Notes: generated by a model from the letters alone, not told the origin. 64,000 bases of DNA from Natronosalvus rutilus (GCF_024204665.1 NZ_CP100355.1:2337451-2401450), one strand, 5' to 3'; positions 53,627 to 62,462 are shown, counted from the stretch's first letter. Made by a program: numbers and translations.

Positions 53627-54118
53627 ATGAACCGTCGCCAAGCCCTCACGTTTACTGGTGTCGCCTTCGCATCCGCTTTTGCTGGTTGTTTGGGGAACAT
53701 TAGTGGAACAACTCCCGAAAACGAAGATGACGACAATAACTCGGCTAACTCCGGACACGATGCTGAGATGGAAGACAACCCATCCGGTTGTTCTTTCAAT
53801 GTTGAAATAGTCGAAGACCCCCCTGATGATGCTCTGCTCGTCATCGCCGAAGATGAAAATTTGAGGGAGATTGAGATTATAGACCGGATTTTTGAAGAGG
53901 CCACTAATTCAGAAAAACAGCACGGGACGGTGACGAGGGGAAGCGGGGAGTACGAACAATTCTCCGTGGTACCAGAATCAACCGACGAATTTGAAGAGGC
54001 AAAAGCGACGCTCAAATCGCTTCCCCAGTATGATAATCCCGTTTACCCATCGGGAGTCTACGTGAAATCCGAAAGTGATGAAATTGTGGTAGCAATCGTT
54101 GAGCAATGTCAAACATAA
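53627..54118 (+). CDS. lipoprotein of the low-GC island (1)
   Basis: 163 aa. Signal RRQALTFTGVAFASAFAGC with twin Arg and lipobox. The mature part begins with an Asp/Asn/Glu-rich tether and then a small domain (CSFNVEIVEDPPDDALLVIA, IEIIDRIFEEATNS, EFEEAKATLKSLPQYD, FVVxIVEQC-like end). Codon use is AT-richer than the core genes. Two Cys in the mature domain may pair. No family recognised; likely acquired. A fragment of the island repeat, TCCGAAACCAACCGGCACAT, lies upstream near 53525. Confidence 0.72.
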   Translation: MNRRQALTFTGVAFASAFAGCLGNISGTTPENEDDDNNSANSGHDAEMEDNPSGCSFNVEIVEDPPDDALLVIAEDENLREIEIIDRIFEEATNSEKQHGTVTRGSGEYEQFSVVPESTDEFEEAKATLKSLPQYDNPVYPSGVYVKSESDEIVVAIVEQCQT

Positions 54119-54144
54119 CGCCTTCGTGTGTTGTGTTTTACATG

Positions 54145-54279
54145 CACTGAACGATCATGGACTCTCGTAAATCGCCTCTCATCTCGTGCTACATTCGCGC
54201 TCTGTATGCAGCACCAACTCAGCAGACTATCGATTTCTGGCAGCTCGAGGCTGCTGCACACAGAGGATGGGTTCAGCAC
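54145..54279. repeat. compound repeat copy 1 (paired inverted 29-nt palindromes)
   Basis: Left arm 54145-54185 (CACTGAACGATCA...), 29-mer A at 54186-54214 (GTGCTACATTCGCGCTCTGT then ATGCAGCAC), a 36-nt spacer, and 29-mer B in inverted orientation at 54251-54279 (CTGCTGCACACAGAGGATGG then GTTCAGCAC). Between two lipoprotein genes; matches copy 2 in layout and spacing. Confidence 0.7.
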
Positions 54280-54338
54280 AGCGACTTCAGTTGTTTCACG
54301 ATGAAATCAGTGAACCATCCGCTTACTACACGTGTTGA

Positions 54339-55067
54339 TCAAAAGCATTCGAGGAGATTGCCGTCTTCGACTGGATCGGGCGGCTCTTTTATGACCGTTC
54401 TCTCATCGCCGAAATACCGTTCATGGAGGCGGACGACTCCGGTCTCATCGACCCCGTAGACTGCCTCGTCGCTAAAATTATCATCACCGACGAAATACCC
54501 GTCGTGCGTTCTGTACTCTACGGGTGGAGCAAAACTGATTCCAATCACCGTGATCTTGTCGTAGAGATCAAGAATTCGTGTCGGGTCTCCCCAATTGTCA
54601 AGGATCTCTGCTCCAGCGCTAATTGCTCGTTTCCCGTACTCCGACACGGCCTTATTTTGCTGGTAGGCGTCTTCGTACTCGTACACGTATTCTATCAGCG
54701 ATTCTTCGTCGAACGTACTCGGTGGCTCCGGATACGGCTTGATACCCACGCTGTGTAACTCGTCGATTTCACCGTTCGGCTTCTCTAACTCGAACGTCTC
54801 ACAAACATCCCCGGTAGGTTCGGGGCGACCAGCGTTCGCACAGTTACGACGACCGGCGACCGAGTCTGGACCGGGAAACGGGCCGTTAGTATGGTCATCT
54901 GCCCACTCCGCTTTCGACGTACAGTCCGGGACAACGTTCTCATCGGTGGAGTTTTTATCGTCCAAATTGGCTGAATTTTCACCCTGTGGATCGAGGTTGG
55001 CGATGCAGCCACCCGCCCCGAGGAGGACACTCACAGCACCCGCAGCGAGAAGTTCCCGACGATTCAT
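54339..55067 (-). CDS. lipoprotein of the low-GC island (2)
   Basis: 242 aa from ATG 55067 (MNRRELLAAGAVSVLLGAGGC), a Tat-type lipoprotein signal. After an Asn/Asp-rich tether the mature part has several Cys (VVPDCTSKAEW, GRRNCANAG, GDVCETFEL) and a C-terminal mixed alpha/beta domain (DLYDKITVIGISFAPPVEYR, YGVDETGVVRLHERYFG). Composition AT-rich for this genome. The gene faces the other lipoprotein convergently and is bracketed by repeat copies 1 and 2. Function unknown. Confidence 0.72.
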   Translation of the reverse strand: MNRRELLAAGAVSVLLGAGGCIANLDPQGENSANLDDKNSTDENVVPDCTSKAEWADDHTNGPFPGPDSVAGRRNCANAGRPEPTGDVCETFELEKPNGEIDELHSVGIKPYPEPPSTFDEESLIEYVYEYEDAYQQNKAVSEYGKRAISAGAEILDNWGDPTRILDLYDKITVIGISFAPPVEYRTHDGYFVGDDNFSDEAVYGVDETGVVRLHERYFGDERTVIKEPPDPVEDGNLLECF

Positions 55068-55163
55068 ACTGTATTGTATGTCAGTACGGTAAGGTGTCTT
55101 AAATAGATACTCCAACCTCAAGGAGTGATTTGAGCTACAGCCATTCGATATGTATCTCACCTA

Positions 55164-55298
55164 TACTGACCGTTCGCTACCCTCGCAGATCGGCCTTCGG
55201 CTCGTGCCACAGTCGCGCTCTCTATTCAGCAGATTGTGATTGAACTATTGGTGCGCTGACAAAAGCGGCGTGCTGAATACAGAGAATGGATGCAGCAC
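55164..55298. repeat. compound repeat copy 2
   Basis: Left arm from TACTGACCGTTC at 55164, 29-mer C at 55204-55232 (GTGCCACAGTCGCGCTCTCT then ATTCAGCAG), a 37-nt spacer, and inverted 29-mer D at 55270-55298 (GTGCTGAATACAGAGAATGG then ATGCAGCAC). A further shared tail, CGACCTCGTTTATTTCA, follows D and resembles the tail after B. Confidence 0.7.
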
Positions 55299-56228
55299 AT
55301 CGACCTCGTTTATTTCAATCACATTAGATGGAACTAACCGGTACGGATGGGTGGGAACTGAACATGCTCCCTAACGAATGGAGGAGTTCGCAGAGGGATG
55401 GGCGCTTCTATGATCGTATTGCCCAGATTACCTTGGTGATCATAACCGCGATAGTGGTCCGGAAGATGTGTGTAGAGGTGGCCTATGAACGAATCTAGGA
55501 TGAGGTTTCTGAGTGGGGTTATCGCTCGAGATGGCTTCTAGACAGAGGGAAGGCGTGAGCAGGAGAAAGAGAGTGGCCCGAAAAGAGGGAGAAACCACGC
55601 TCTCAAAAGTTCATAATCGGTTTCCCTCTTGCGCTTTCCGGGTTGGCGGTAACCAGGAAGAGAAACACTACGAAGAGAGCCTCAAGTCAATCTGACGAAA
55701 TCGGATTCGACGGTATAGAGCCTTCTCCGGAGGGATCACACTCACCCGCTCGAGTCGATCGTAGGCCCGGTCAGTACACGACTCGAAAGTTCATAATCGG
55801 TTCCCTGCTATCGGTTTTGAGTTCTAGACAGCACCAGAATTTCCGAAGAGACTGCGACCTCTCTCGAGAAGGCAAACACACTCGAGAGCACGTCTCGAAC
55901 CGGTTATGCACGTTTGACGCTTCGGGCCCTGCATCTACGAAGCGAGTACCGATCACGAAACGGACCTCGCTCACCCATCAGTCTCGGCAATTACCAGAAT
56001 ATACGTGAATAGCCCCTAATCGCCTCGTGAGGCCTCATACTCGACGATTGGGACACAAGCCTTGCTCTCGAGGAAGATCCTCATCATGCAATCATGCCTA
56101 GACTATCTTCATAATCGGTCCTCGAACAGAGACCAAACCCACTCTTCCGGATGTAGAACCCGATTATGAGGTATCTGAAACGCGATTAGGACGTTTTATT
56201 GTAATTCTCAGTAGATTATAAGAGTTGT
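55299..56228. other. gene-free low-GC stretch with short repeats
   Basis: No supported gene in about 930 bp. A motif containing TTCATAATCGGTT occurs at 55606-55627 and 55786-55806 (exactly 180 bp apart), partly at 56108-56121, and inverted at 56156-56170. Several CTAG tetramers occur here, unlike the rest of the window. It may be decayed coding or mobile DNA. Confidence 0.5.
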
Positions 56229-56257
56229 CTGCTGAATATAGAGGATGAGTTCAGCAC
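56229..56257. repeat. compound repeat copy 3 (single 29-mer)
   Basis: 29-mer E (CTGCTGAATATAGAGGATGA then GTTCAGCAC) with the tail CTCGTTTATT and then CCGAAACCAACCGACACATA, which also occurs near 53525. Only the right half of the compound unit is present. Confidence 0.6.
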
Positions 56258-56458
56258 GGTACTCTCGTTTATTCCTCACGTTTTGGCCGAAACCAACCGA
56301 CACATACAGCTCCGTACCGACCGAAGAGAGGTCACTATCAAGTCACTAGTTGTTACTCTGTTTGAGATTGTTCAGATGGTTGGATCTATAATCAGGACTG
56401 CAAAAACGCGTGATCATCGGAACAATAATCGTACCTCCGAGATGACTTTTTCTAGTTG

Positions 56459-57484
56459 ATGACTGGTCATAAGAACACCTTTGAGAAGTTTGCCACCGTC
56501 GAAGCACACGGTTCCTCACCCCTTTACGAAACGCTCTCGCTCAGCATCGCGGACGACGAAGAAATCCTCGCCCTTACTGGGGAAGTTCCTGCTGACCAAC
56601 CTGCGCCGAATCTACTTTTCGCCGCAGTACAGTATCTCCTCTTTGAGCGTCCCGATGAGGTTCTTGCAGACTACTTCCCAAATACTTCTGAATTGTCAAA
56701 GCTCCCGAGAGAAGGTGCGTATGAAGCGTTTCGGAATTTCTGTCTCTCTCATCGAGACGACATCATTTCGCTCCTGCAGTCGCGCCGTGTCCAAACAAAT
56801 GTGATTAGTCGGAGTTCCATTCTACTCCCCGTGTTTGAGTACCTCTCCCGCCGATGCAATCGGATTCCTCTCGGGGTGGTCGAAATCGGCCCGAGTGCGG
56901 GCCTGAATCTCCTGTTCGACAAGTATGGCTATCAGTACGGACGGTACGGGAAGTACGGCGACCCGAAGTCCCCTGTACAACTGTCGTGTGAAGTCCGTGG
57001 TGATGAGGAACCGCCACTGCCGAAAGAACTACCGCTATTGGGAAAGAGACTCGGAATCGACCTCAATACACTTGATGTCCGGAATGAAGACGACGTTCGC
57101 TGGCTTCGCGCTCTCATCTGGCCCGAACACGAGGAGCGGCGGAATCTCATTGAAGGTGCCGTTTCCGTGGCACGTGAGTCACCGCCAGAACTCATCGAAG
57201 GAAATGCGCTGACTGACCTAGAGAACGTTTGTAGCGAAGTTCCCGAGAATGAACAGCTGTGTATCTTCAACACGCACGTTCTCTATCAATTCACAGTTGA
57301 ACAGCAAGAGGAGTTCGCGGAGTTATTTGGCGAAATTGGCCAGTCCCGTGACCTATTCTGGGCGAACTGTGAGTGGCACGGAGACGAACCGGAAGTACGG
57401 TTCGTTGAATATGTCGATGGAACGAAATCCATCGACGTACTAGCACTCTACGATTCACACGGACGATGGATAGAGTGGTGTTGA
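56459..57484 (+). CDS. DUF2332 family protein
   Basis: 341 aa, start at ATG 56459 (a TTG precedes it by one codon). The DUF2332 pattern is clear: an N-terminal helical part, then PLGVVEIGPSAGLNLLFDKYGYQYG, and a C-terminal IFNTHVLYQFTVEQQEEF. The GPSAGLNL loop resembles a nucleotide- or SAM-binding turn, but the biochemical role of the family is not established to my knowledge. AT-richer composition and CTAG sites suggest acquisition together with the island. Confidence 0.88.
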   Translation: MTGHKNTFEKFATVEAHGSSPLYETLSLSIADDEEILALTGEVPADQPAPNLLFAAVQYLLFERPDEVLADYFPNTSELSKLPREGAYEAFRNFCLSHRDDIISLLQSRRVQTNVISRSSILLPVFEYLSRRCNRIPLGVVEIGPSAGLNLLFDKYGYQYGRYGKYGDPKSPVQLSCEVRGDEEPPLPKELPLLGKRLGIDLNTLDVRNEDDVRWLRALIWPEHEERRNLIEGAVSVARESPPELIEGNALTDLENVCSEVPENEQLCIFNTHVLYQFTVEQQEEFAELFGEIGQSRDLFWANCEWHGDEPEVRFVEYVDGTKSIDVLALYDSHGRWIEWC

Positions 57485-57659
57485 TAATACCGTCAAGGTA
57501 GAGAAACGTACTACCGACGCTGGTACGTAACGGCGCTTGTCTTTCACTGAGCGTCGCGGAAATACTCGATCTGTTGAGAGGGATGCGACTGGGCTTTAAA
57601 TGAACGTTCGTCTCCCTTGCTAAATTTGCACCACATACTTAGCGGCTAACCGGTGTGCG

Positions 57660-57797
57660 GCGATATACTCGCGCCCTGTACTGACCGATCACCGATCTTC
57701 GCAGATCACCCCTCAGACTGTGCCACATTCGCGCCCTGTACTGAGCGTTTGACCTTCCGCGTTGATCCCTCTCAGCCCGTGCAACATTCGCGCCCTG
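57660..57797. repeat. tandem 60-bp repeats, copy 4 of the compound repeat
   Basis: TCGCGCCCTGTACTGA occurs at 57669-57684 and again exactly 60 bp later at 57729-57744; a third unit begins at 57788 (TCGCGCCCTG) and is interrupted by the IS. Each unit resembles the left arm plus 29-mer of copies 1 and 2. Joining 57779-57797 to 58741-58750 restores a complete 29-mer. Confidence 0.65.
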
Positions 57798-58732
57798 GGC
57801 CTTGTTTAGACGCGTGAAATCAGCCGAGTTAGGTCGTGAGCGATTGTTCGATGTTTCTGACGGCAGCCTTTAGGACGAGTTCTCGGAACTGCCCAAACCA
57901 CGTTCTTGCCTTAAGTGTTGAACCGAAACGCTTGCGCAACGCAAAAAATATCGATTCTGCGATAGACCGTTGATGGTAGGTTTTATCATCAATCCGAGCA
58001 TTGTGTGCGGCGTCGAGCGAATAGAACTCACGATGCTTGATTACCGGTCTAATACCCTCACTTCGCAGCATCTGCCGAAGTTTATCCCAATCAAACCCTT
58101 TGTCAGCGACGACAGTTTCCACGGTACTGAGATTTCTTTTCAGGACTTGCCACGCAATTTGCGTGTCATGTGGTAGGTTCATCGAGCAGTGTATGTCGAG
58201 AATAGCTCGCGTAGAGCAGTCTACGAGAATAGTGGTTTTGACCGACTCAAACGTCCCTTTGACGCGTTTTGCGTAGTTATGACTCGACGAGCGATGAGCG
58301 ATGCTAGTCGAGTCGATCGCCTGGACCTCTCCGGTATCGAATAGTTCCGCCGACAGCTGCAACAACATCCGCCAGACTGGCATCTTGAGCTCTTGTTTTC
58401 GAGCACAAACAGTCGTGAAGTCCGGCAGCTCATCCGGTAAAAGGCCGAGTTTGGCGACGATATCGGGCATTTCCCGGAGTACATCGAGCAACTGTCGATA
58501 GGAGTGATCGAGGTATTCACGAAGGCCGTGAATCGCCACGATCACCCAATCAGCGTAGCCATCTTTTCCTTTGCTGAGGGGTTCTTTCTGATCACTTCCG
58601 ACAGCTTTTTGAGATAATTCGACGCATCGTTCGGTGAAGCGGGCCAGTCTGGAGTGCACATCCGACCGTGCTCGCTTCATTTCCTAGAAATCCCGACATA
58701 GAGGCAATATTACTAGCGCCTAAACACGGCCC
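57798..58732 (-). mobile_element. IS5-family insertion sequence
   Basis: About 935 bp. Terminal inverted repeats: left GGCCTTGTTTAGACGC, right (minus strand) GGGCCGTGTTTAGGCGC. An 8-bp target duplication GCGCCCTG flanks it (57790-57797 and 58733-58740). The single transposase gene is intact. The insertion interrupts a 29-nt palindromic repeat. Confidence 0.85.
57829..58680 (-). CDS. IS5-family transposase
   Basis: 283 aa DDE transposase. Asp in VQAIDSTSIAHRSS, Asp in VETVVADKGFDWDK, and Glu in RSIAESIFFALRKRFG give the complete DDE triad. The N-terminal third is the helical DNA-binding region. Full length with no frameshift, so the element is potentially active. Composition similar to the surrounding island. 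Confidence 0.93.
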   Translation of the reverse strand: MKRARSDVHSRLARFTERCVELSQKAVGSDQKEPLSKGKDGYADWVIVAIHGLREYLDHSYRQLLDVLREMPDIVAKLGLLPDELPDFTTVCARKQELKMPVWRMLLQLSAELFDTGEVQAIDSTSIAHRSSSHNYAKRVKGTFESVKTTILVDCSTRAILDIHCSMNLPHDTQIAWQVLKRNLSTVETVVADKGFDWDKLRQMLRSEGIRPVIKHREFYSLDAAHNARIDDKTYHQRSIAESIFFALRKRFGSTLKARTWFGQFRELVLKAAVRNIEQSLTT

Positions 58733-58814
58733 GCGCCCTGTATTCAGCACGGTCACAGAAACCTATCATTCTTCGAGGGTTTCAATGGCCGAAGAACGTA
58801 CTCTCGAGGGCCGA

Positions 58815-59816
58815 TCAGACAGTCGCGCTCTCGTCGCTCGAGTCCGTCTCGAGTGCGGGTTGCGTCTCGTCGTCCTCGGCCGTCGATGGTTCGTTCGCAT
58901 TCGCGTCGGACCCGGAATCGGACCTGGCGGCGTCGTCGGTACTCGGCCGTCGGCTGCTATCCACGACTGTCCCGTCCCCGATGACGTAGAGAAGCAACGT
59001 CTCGTCCTCGAGTCGTGTACTCACGAGGAGACACCACGGATCGCTCGAGATGACGCGCTCGCGCCACTCGCGACCGACGTTCCAGAGCGAGCGCTCCTGG
59101 ACGTCGTGGTCGTGTTCGTGGTAGAACGAGACGACCGCGGGGTGCTCGAGGATGGCGAGGGTGACCGGGCAGCGAAGCGATGCTCCGCAGGCCTCACAAT
59201 CGAAGGCCAGTTGGACGCGGTCTGGACCGTCGGCTTCGTCGTCGGCCGTTCCGGCTACGGGTTCGACATCCGCCGTCGTCGCGCCGCCACAATCGGGGCA
59301 GACGCCGTCGGCGAACGTCCGAATGCGGTGACGGTGATAGGAGTCGAGGGCCGCGGGTATCGAGTCCGGATCGCGGGTCACGTACCCGCTCGGCGGGAAC
59401 GACAGTTCCAGAATCGGCGCCTCGCACGCCTGGCACACCACTCGAGAGACGTTGTCGGAGACGGTCGCGACCAGTTCGGTCTCCTCGCAGAACGGGCAGG
59501 GCTCGGGGAGAGCGATCGACTCGTGATCCACGCTGTCGGTGTAGGTGCCCGCCCGGATCGCCCGGCCGACCTCGCGGCCGGCGTAGGTGAGTTCGTACCG
59601 ATCGTCCTCGCGCTGTCGGACGAACTCGCCGGTTAGCTGTCGGAGGTGGTAGGCGAACCCCGCCGACGTGTCGGTATCGCTCGCCTCAAATAGTTCGGAG
59701 AACGTGCACGGGCCGTCCGCGAGCAGGGTCCGGACGGTGCGCATCCGGATCTCGTTTCCGAGCGCCTGGAACGCGTCGCTGGGGGCTGGGCCGTCCTCAG
59801 CGGATCCGGTATCCAT
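58815..59816 (-). CDS. ArsR-like HTH regulator with zinc-binding domains
   Basis: 333 aa. N-terminal winged helix (DAFQALGNEIRMRTVRTLLA, FSELFEASDTDTSAGFAYHL) followed by two Cys clusters (CPFCEETELVATVSD with CQACEAP; CPDCGGATTADV with CEACGASLRCP) that form zinc-ribbon modules. The C-terminus is a Ser/Asp-rich disordered tail. This layout is common in haloarchaea as a putative regulator. ATG 59816 chosen (nine codons after an upstream alternative). Confidence 0.85.
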   Translation of the reverse strand: MDTGSAEDGPAPSDAFQALGNEIRMRTVRTLLADGPCTFSELFEASDTDTSAGFAYHLRQLTGEFVRQREDDRYELTYAGREVGRAIRAGTYTDSVDHESIALPEPCPFCEETELVATVSDNVSRVVCQACEAPILELSFPPSGYVTRDPDSIPAALDSYHRHRIRTFADGVCPDCGGATTADVEPVAGTADDEADGPDRVQLAFDCEACGASLRCPVTLAILEHPAVVSFYHEHDHDVQERSLWNVGREWRERVISSDPWCLLVSTRLEDETLLLYVIGDGTVVDSSRRPSTDDAARSDSGSDANANEPSTAEDDETQPALETDSSDESATV

Positions 59817-59873
59817 GTCACTGTTTGTGATACGAGCGGCCAAAACCCTGTCGGCGGCGGGGTGATCAGACGG

Positions 59874-60197
59874 TCAGAACTGGTAACGGCGTTCGTCGTC
59901 CAGTTGCGGGTAGTTGTTCGCGCCCGTCATCTCGTCGTAGGTCATCCCCGAAAGATACTCGTCGTAGGTCACGTCGTATCCCGACCGAAGCTGGAAGTCG
60001 AGCTTGCCCGTGTCGACCGTCGTCTGGAAGAGCATGTGAACCGCCCGGCGGAGGAGTTCGTCGGTCGATTCGGGCTCGAGCGCCGTCGCCAGCAATGCCA
60101 ACTCGTTGCGGGTCTCGCGGTCGAGGGCCACGGTGCACTCCTCGCCCAGGTCGGCGTAGGTCGCTTCGATCTCGTCGGTCAGCGCGTCGAGGCTCAT
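59874..60197 (-). CDS. conserved haloarchaeal small protein
   Basis: 107 aa (MSLDALTDEIEATYADLGEE). Predicted helix-rich, with a repeat of acidic helices (DRETRNELALLATALEPEST, DELLRRAVHMLFQTTV) and a Tyr-rich C-terminus (GYDVTYDEYLSGMTYDEM). No enzymatic motif. It shares a 96-bp divergent region with mutY, so a link to DNA repair is possible but unsupported by the sequence itself. Confidence 0.75.
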   Translation of the reverse strand: MSLDALTDEIEATYADLGEECTVALDRETRNELALLATALEPESTDELLRRAVHMLFQTTVDTGKLDFQLRSGYDVTYDEYLSGMTYDEMTGANNYPQLDDERRYQF

Positions 60198-60293
60198 GGC
60201 TTGCACAACTCGAGGACGGTGCATAGACCTTTCGCGCTCGCCGCGAGCGAGCGAATCGCTAGCCGTAAGGCCGTCCGTTGGCAATCCAGGACA

Positions 60294-61253
60294 ATGAGCG
60301 AGGACGCTGGATCGATCGACGCCGGAGACGGGCCCCTCGAGTCGACCACCCTCCCGACCGGAGACGACCTCGAGGACGTCCAGGAGGGACTGATCGCGTG
60401 GTACGAGGCCGATCACCGGGAGTACCCCTGGCGCGAGACCGACGATCCGTACGAGATTCACGTGAGCGAGGTGATGAGCCAGCAGACCCAGCTGGCTCGC
60501 GTCGTCGACGCCTGGGAGGCCTTTCTCGAGCGGTGGCCGACGACCGAAGCGCTCGCCGGGGCGGACCGCTCGGCCGTCGTCGGCTTCTGGTCGAGTCACA
60601 GCCTCGGCTACAACAACCGGGCGAAGTACCTCCACGAGGCCGCGACCCAGATCGAAGACGAGTTCGACGGCGCCTTCCCGGAGACGCCCGACGGCCTCCA
60701 AGAACTGATGGGCGTTGGCCCCTACACGGCCAACGCCGTCGCGAGTTTCGCGTTCAACGCCGGCGACGCCGTCGTCGACACGAACGTCAAGCGCGTCTGT
60801 TACCGCGCGTTCGACGTACCGGACGACGACGCGGCGTTCGAGACGGCGGCCAACCGGCTCATGCCCGAGGGTCGCTCGCGCGTCTGGAATAACGCAATCA
60901 TGGAACTCGGTGCAGTTGCCTGCACCCAGCGACCCAGGTGCGACGAGGCTGGCTGTCCCTGGCGCGAGCACTGCAGCGCCTACGCGACGGGGGACTTCTC
61001 GGCACCCGACGTGCCGACACAGTCTGCCTTCGAGGGGAGTCGCCGCCAGTTCCGCGGGCGCATCGTCCGCACGCTCCGGGAGTACGACGAACTGGCCCTC
61101 GACACGCTCGGGCCGCGAATTCGCGTCGACTACACTCCCGACGGCGAGCACGGGCGCGAGTGGCTCGAGGGACTGCTGTCGGATCTGGCCGACGACGGAC
61201 TCGTCGAACTAGCCGAAAGCGAGGAGGAGACGGTCGCCAGGCTGCGGGCGTAG
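60294..61253 (+). CDS. mutY: A/G-specific adenine glycosylase (MutY-like)
   Basis: 319 aa. Removes A opposite 8-oxoG. HhH LMGVGPYTANAV, catalytic Asp in VVDTNVKRVCYR, catalytic Glu in HVSEVMSQQTQ. The FeS cluster Cys have spacing C-x5-C-x4-C-x5-C (ACTQRPRCDEAGCPWREHC), different from the usual C-x6-C-x2-C-x5-C. The C-terminal domain is shorter than bacterial MutY and ends in a winged-helix-like part rather than a full NUDIX-like domain. Confidence 0.92.
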   Translation: MSEDAGSIDAGDGPLESTTLPTGDDLEDVQEGLIAWYEADHREYPWRETDDPYEIHVSEVMSQQTQLARVVDAWEAFLERWPTTEALAGADRSAVVGFWSSHSLGYNNRAKYLHEAATQIEDEFDGAFPETPDGLQELMGVGPYTANAVASFAFNAGDAVVDTNVKRVCYRAFDVPDDDAAFETAANRLMPEGRSRVWNNAIMELGAVACTQRPRCDEAGCPWREHCSAYATGDFSAPDVPTQSAFEGSRRQFRGRIVRTLREYDELALDTLGPRIRVDYTPDGEHGREWLEGLLSDLADDGLVELAESEEETVARLRA

Positions 61254-61373
61254 TTGGAGCGCGCGTAGTTGGAACGTGATCGCACGCAGGTCGAGTCGAC
61301 CTGTATGCAACCGGAACCGGATCGGCTACCTCTCGTTTCGCGTACGACCACATCGGCTACCCCTCGGTTCTCC

Positions 61374-62462
61374 TCACTCGAGCGGTGCGTGGGTCAGTCG
61401 ATACCCTACGTTATCAGCGTCGTCGCCAGTACCCGCATCGCTCCCATCGGAAAGCTGGACGTCGACCACCTCGTAGAGTCGAATCCCCGACTCCATTCGC
61501 GTGACGACGGGGGTCTCGTAGTGGTCGGCCTCGTAGTCGAGGCCTGGCCCGTCCGTCCGCTGGCGCTCGCGGTCGACGAACGCCCGGTGGCGCTCGAGTC
61601 GGCGCTCGCCGATCGAGCGGGACCGATCCTGGACCTTCCGCACGCGATCATCGAACGCCGAGACGAACGCCGCCTCGAGTTCGTAGCCGATTGAGTGACG
61701 GCCGGCACACATCGCCGCCAGCGACGTCGTCCCCGTGCCCCAGAAGGGGTCCAGGACGGTGTCGCCGTAGGTTGAGTACATGCAACACAGCCGATAGGGA
61801 ATCTCGAGGGGGTACGCCGCCGAGCGCTCGCGCAGGTCGTCGTCCGGCGAGTCGAGGGTCTGCAGTTCGCCGGTCACGTCCGACCAGAGGTCCGTGAACC
61901 AGCGGTTTCGCTCCTCCCAGAAGTAGGCTGCCTCGTAGCGGTCGTCGTCGCCCGGCGGGAACGACCGCCGGGAGTCCCCCTTCCGGAAGACGAGGATGTA
62001 CTCGTGTTCGAGGGTAACGTAGGCGTTCGGCGGAATCATCCCGCTGCCCATGAACTTCGCGGCGCTGTTGGCGGGCTTGCGCCAGAGGATATCGGGGAGG
62101 GGATCGAACCCGCGGGCCTCGAACGCCTCGAGCACGCGGGCGTGGTTCGAGTAGACCCGGAAGCTGTCGTCGAGCGTCCGCGTCGCGTCCCCGACGTTGA
62201 TACAGGCGATGCCGCCGTCGACGAGTACGCGCTCGAGTTCGTCCCACACCTGATCCAGCTGGACGTGCATCGCCTCGAACGCCTCGCGACCGTCCCCTCG
62301 CTCGAGGGCGTCGCCGACGGCCGGGTCGAGTTCAGCGAAGAGGTCGTCCCACATCTCGATCATCGGATAGGGCGGCGACGTCACGACGAGGTCGACCGAC
62401 TCGTCCGCGACAGCAGCGAGGTCGCGGGCGTCGCCGGTCACGACGCGGTGGGTCGTCTCCAT
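61374..62462 (-). CDS. orphan SPPY-type DNA methyltransferase, probably CTAG-specific
   Basis: 362 aa beta-class amino-methyltransferase. Catalytic motif TSPPYPM (N4-cytosine type), SAM motif DPFWGTGTTSLAA, and target-recognition region with LWRKPANSAAKFMGSGMIPPN. No restriction endonuclease gene lies adjacent. Haloarchaea widely carry an orphan methyltransferase of this type, reported for CTAG; that specificity is inference here. CTAG is rare in most of this window. Confidence 0.88.
   Translation of the reverse strand: METTHRVVTGDARDLAAVADESVDLVVTSPPYPMIEMWDDLFAELDPAVGDALERGDGREAFEAMHVQLDQVWDELERVLVDGGIACINVGDATRTLDDSFRVYSNHARVLEAFEARGFDPLPDILWRKPANSAAKFMGSGMIPPNAYVTLEHEYILVFRKGDSRRSFPPGDDDRYEAAYFWEERNRWFTDLWSDVTGELQTLDSPDDDLRERSAAYPLEIPYRLCCMYSTYGDTVLDPFWGTGTTSLAAMCAGRHSIGYELEAAFVSAFDDRVRKVQDRSRSIGERRLERHRAFVDRERQRTDGPGLDYEADHYETPVVTRMESGIRLYEVVDVQLSDGSDAGTGDDADNVGYRLTHAPLE

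Noticed and set aside
55643-56008. 121-codon frame in the low-GC stretch
   Set aside because: No coherent secondary structure, no promoter, basic composition unlike neighbours; probably chance.
53500-58750. CRISPR array
   Set aside because: The 29-nt repeats are inverted in pairs with few copies and variable distances, and there are no cas genes; not a CRISPR.
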